This document shows, in pieces, positions 6,684-7,802 of a stretch of DNA of 7,802 bases; position 1 is the stretch's first letter, and every line of letters starts with the position of its first letter. The translations under genes and the position numbers were made by a program. Under the pieces are notes generated by a model. It had not been told where the DNA came from, ran no database searches, and saw only the letters and a list, made by a program, of their open reading frames with translations. The DNA is taken from contig CACZQX010000200.1 of assembly GCA_902783445.1 (NCBI GenBank), forward strand, positions 1 to 7,802, given 5' to 3'. The DNA is from an uncultured Lachnospiraceae bacterium. Lineage in GTDB: Bacteria > Bacillota > Clostridia > Lachnospirales > Lachnospiraceae.

Positions 6684-6712
6684 TTGACTATAAGCATATA
6701 TGAATGTACAAT
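6684..6712 (+). promoter_or_regulatory. Promoter of the AEC permease gene
   Basis: TTGACT (6684-6689) and TACAAT (6707-6712) are separated by 17 bases, close to the sigma-A consensus. Transcription would start near 6719, downstream of the in-frame ATG at 6700. That ATG therefore cannot be the start from this promoter, and the ATG at 6745 is used instead. Confidence 0.8.
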
Positions 6713-6744
6713 CATTGTTATTAAATAGGAAAAGAGATAATAAA

Positions 6745-7674
6745 ATGTATGTGGTAGTTTCAAGCGTAATCATTTTGTTTGCGCTTATATTCTTAGGTTT
6801 TTATATTGGTAAAAGGCGCTATGTTAACAAGGAGGCGGCGCCGGATTTTTCAAGCCTGGTTCTTAATGTAACCATGCCGGCAACGGTTTTTCTTGCAATA
6901 GTCGATCAGCAAGGAAGCGGGCTTATGCACGAAGGAATATTTGTCATTCCCGGAGTGGCATTGCTTCACCTTCTTATGTTTTTAATCGGTCTTATCGGTG
7001 TAAAAGTTATGAGGGTGCCGGACGAAGATAAGGGCAATTGGCTTTATACCGCTCTTTTGTCAAACAACGGTTTTATGGGATTTCCTTTGGCATTGGCTAT
7101 TTACGGCACGAGAGGATTGTTTATGATGGCTCTTTGCAATGTCATAACAAATCTTCTTATTTTTTCCGTTGGAATAAAGCTGGTAACTCTTAATACAAAA
7201 GCGAAAGAAAAATTAAGCATAAGAAAAATGCTTTTAAACAATATTAACATAGCGGTGGTAATAGGTTTCATTTTTTACGGCCTTAACATTCCGCTTCCGG
7301 AAATACTCTCGGACATGCTTGGATATATAGCAAACATTACAAGCGGTCTTTCGATGATAGTTGTGGGACTTTCTCTTTCAAGACTTCCTTTTAAGGCTGT
7401 ATTTGAGGATAAAAAAATGTTTGTCCTTGCGGCAATACGTCTTCTTATTATCCCACTTGCAACTATCCTGATTATAAAGATTCTGCCGTTTGAAATCGAT
7501 AAAGACATGGCCGGTATTCTTGTGCTTACCGCTGCTTTGCCGGCTTCTGCGGCTCAGTCCATGATTGCGGAACAGTACAAAGCCAACACGGGTGCGGCTG
7601 CAAGATGCGTGTTTATTACAACGCTTTTCAGCGTGGTTACGGTGCCGCTTGTTATGCTGGTTTACGGGGTTTAG
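6745..7674 (+). CDS. AEC family (auxin efflux carrier-like) permease
   Basis: This 309-residue membrane protein has about ten hydrophobic segments in two halves, as in the AEC family, whose bacterial members move small organic acids such as malate or malonate. Family-like motifs are FLGFYIGKRRYVNKEAA (16-32), LVLNVTMPATVFL (38-50), LSNNGFMGFPLALAIYG (105-121, with the Asn-Asn and Gly-Phe-Pro features), GLSMIVVGLSLSRLP (201-215) and ALPASAAQSMIAEQY (264-278). I chose the ATG at 6745 over the ATG at 6700. The upstream codons overlap the -10 of the promoter and have no ribosome site, while the chosen ATG has AGGAAAAGAG eight bases before it. The chosen start also puts the first membrane helix at residue 4, as is usual in the family. 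Substrate unknown. The next gene follows after 27 bases and is likely co-transcribed, so its identity could hint at the transported acid. Confidence 0.92.
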   Translation: MYVVVSSVIILFALIFLGFYIGKRRYVNKEAAPDFSSLVLNVTMPATVFLAIVDQQGSGLMHEGIFVIPGVALLHLLMFLIGLIGVKVMRVPDEDKGNWLYTALLSNNGFMGFPLALAIYGTRGLFMMALCNVITNLLIFSVGIKLVTLNTKAKEKLSIRKMLLNNINIAVVIGFIFYGLNIPLPEILSDMLGYIANITSGLSMIVVGLSLSRLPFKAVFEDKKMFVLAAIRLLIIPLATILIIKILPFEIDKDMAGILVLTAALPASAAQSMIAEQYKANTGAAARCVFITTLFSVVTVPLVMLVYGV

Positions 7675-7701
7675 TCTTATCGGAAAAAGGAGAGGTTATT
7701 T

Positions 7702-7802
7702 ATGAAAATTGTAATAAAAGCGGATAAAGCCCGTTTTGAAAAATACATGCCTGCCGGCAAAACGGATGAATACGATATTTCTTTTTTCAATCTTGAGGCT
7801 TC
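7702..7802 (+). CDS. 5' end of an unrecognised gene downstream of the permease (partial)
   Basis: An ATG at 7702 opens a frame that runs off the window end. It encodes 33 complete residues beginning MKIVIKADKARFEKYM. A strong ribosome site (AAGGAGAGG, 7687-7695) lies six bases upstream and the gap to the permease stop is only 27 bases with no terminator, so the two genes probably share a transcript. The MKIVIKA start looks like the first beta strand of a nucleotide-binding or other alpha/beta fold. A 2-hydroxyacid dehydrogenase-type protein beside an organic acid permease would make sense, but too little is visible to assign a function. Confidence 0.75.
   Translation, partial: MKIVIKADKARFEKYMPAGKTDEYDISFFNLEA

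Noticed and set aside
6700..6744. Longer N-terminus for the AEC permease starting at the ATG at 6700
   Set aside because: The -10 hexamer of the permease promoter lies inside these codons and there is no ribosome site before 6700.

Overview
The window looks like chromosome of a low-GC, AT-rich anaerobic Firmicute, probably a Clostridia/Lachnospiraceae-type bacterium. The reasons are AT-rich spacers, strong AGGAGG-type ribosome binding sites, sigma-A-like promoters, and a SpoIIE/RsbU-type phosphatase beside a radical SAM enzyme. No species can be named from the sequence alone. I see no rRNA, tRNA, CRISPR array, insertion sequence or prophage gene.

Layout from left to right: (1) the 3' end of an unrecognised + strand gene (1-237). 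(2) A 15-bp perfect hairpin that can terminate both this gene and the convergent gene on its right. (3) A large - strand membrane sensor phosphatase (332-2362) with Cache-like sensor, HAMP, PP2C and HATPase domains. (4) A divergent promoter region (2363-2508) with a perfect 7-bp-arm dyad over the -10 of the phosphatase promoter. (5) A two-gene + strand operon (2509-5117): a radical SAM enzyme with a partial SPASM-like C-terminus, overlapping by one base a membrane protein with a signal peptide, one membrane helix, a zinc ribbon and a C-terminal tail containing (Cys-Ala)x5. (6) A convergent hairpin that overlaps the end of the next gene. (7) A - strand MATE transporter (5132-6526). (8) A second divergent promoter region (6527-6744) with two well-formed promoters. 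(9) A + strand AEC-family permease, whose start I place at 6745 rather than at the upstream ATG at 6700. (10) The first 33 complete codons of a further + strand gene (7702 onward), probably co-transcribed with the permease.

The most interesting part is the radical SAM / Cys-Ala-tail pair. The translational coupling, the predicted cytoplasmic side of the tail and the dense, regular cysteine spacing suggest that the enzyme modifies the tail of a membrane-anchored protein. This would be a RiPP-like maturation carried out on a full-size membrane protein rather than on a small peptide. That is an inference: the sequence shows the motifs and the gene coupling, not the chemistry. The phosphatase next door is divergently transcribed, and a functional link to the pair is not shown. 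The MATE and AEC genes look like ordinary transport genes.
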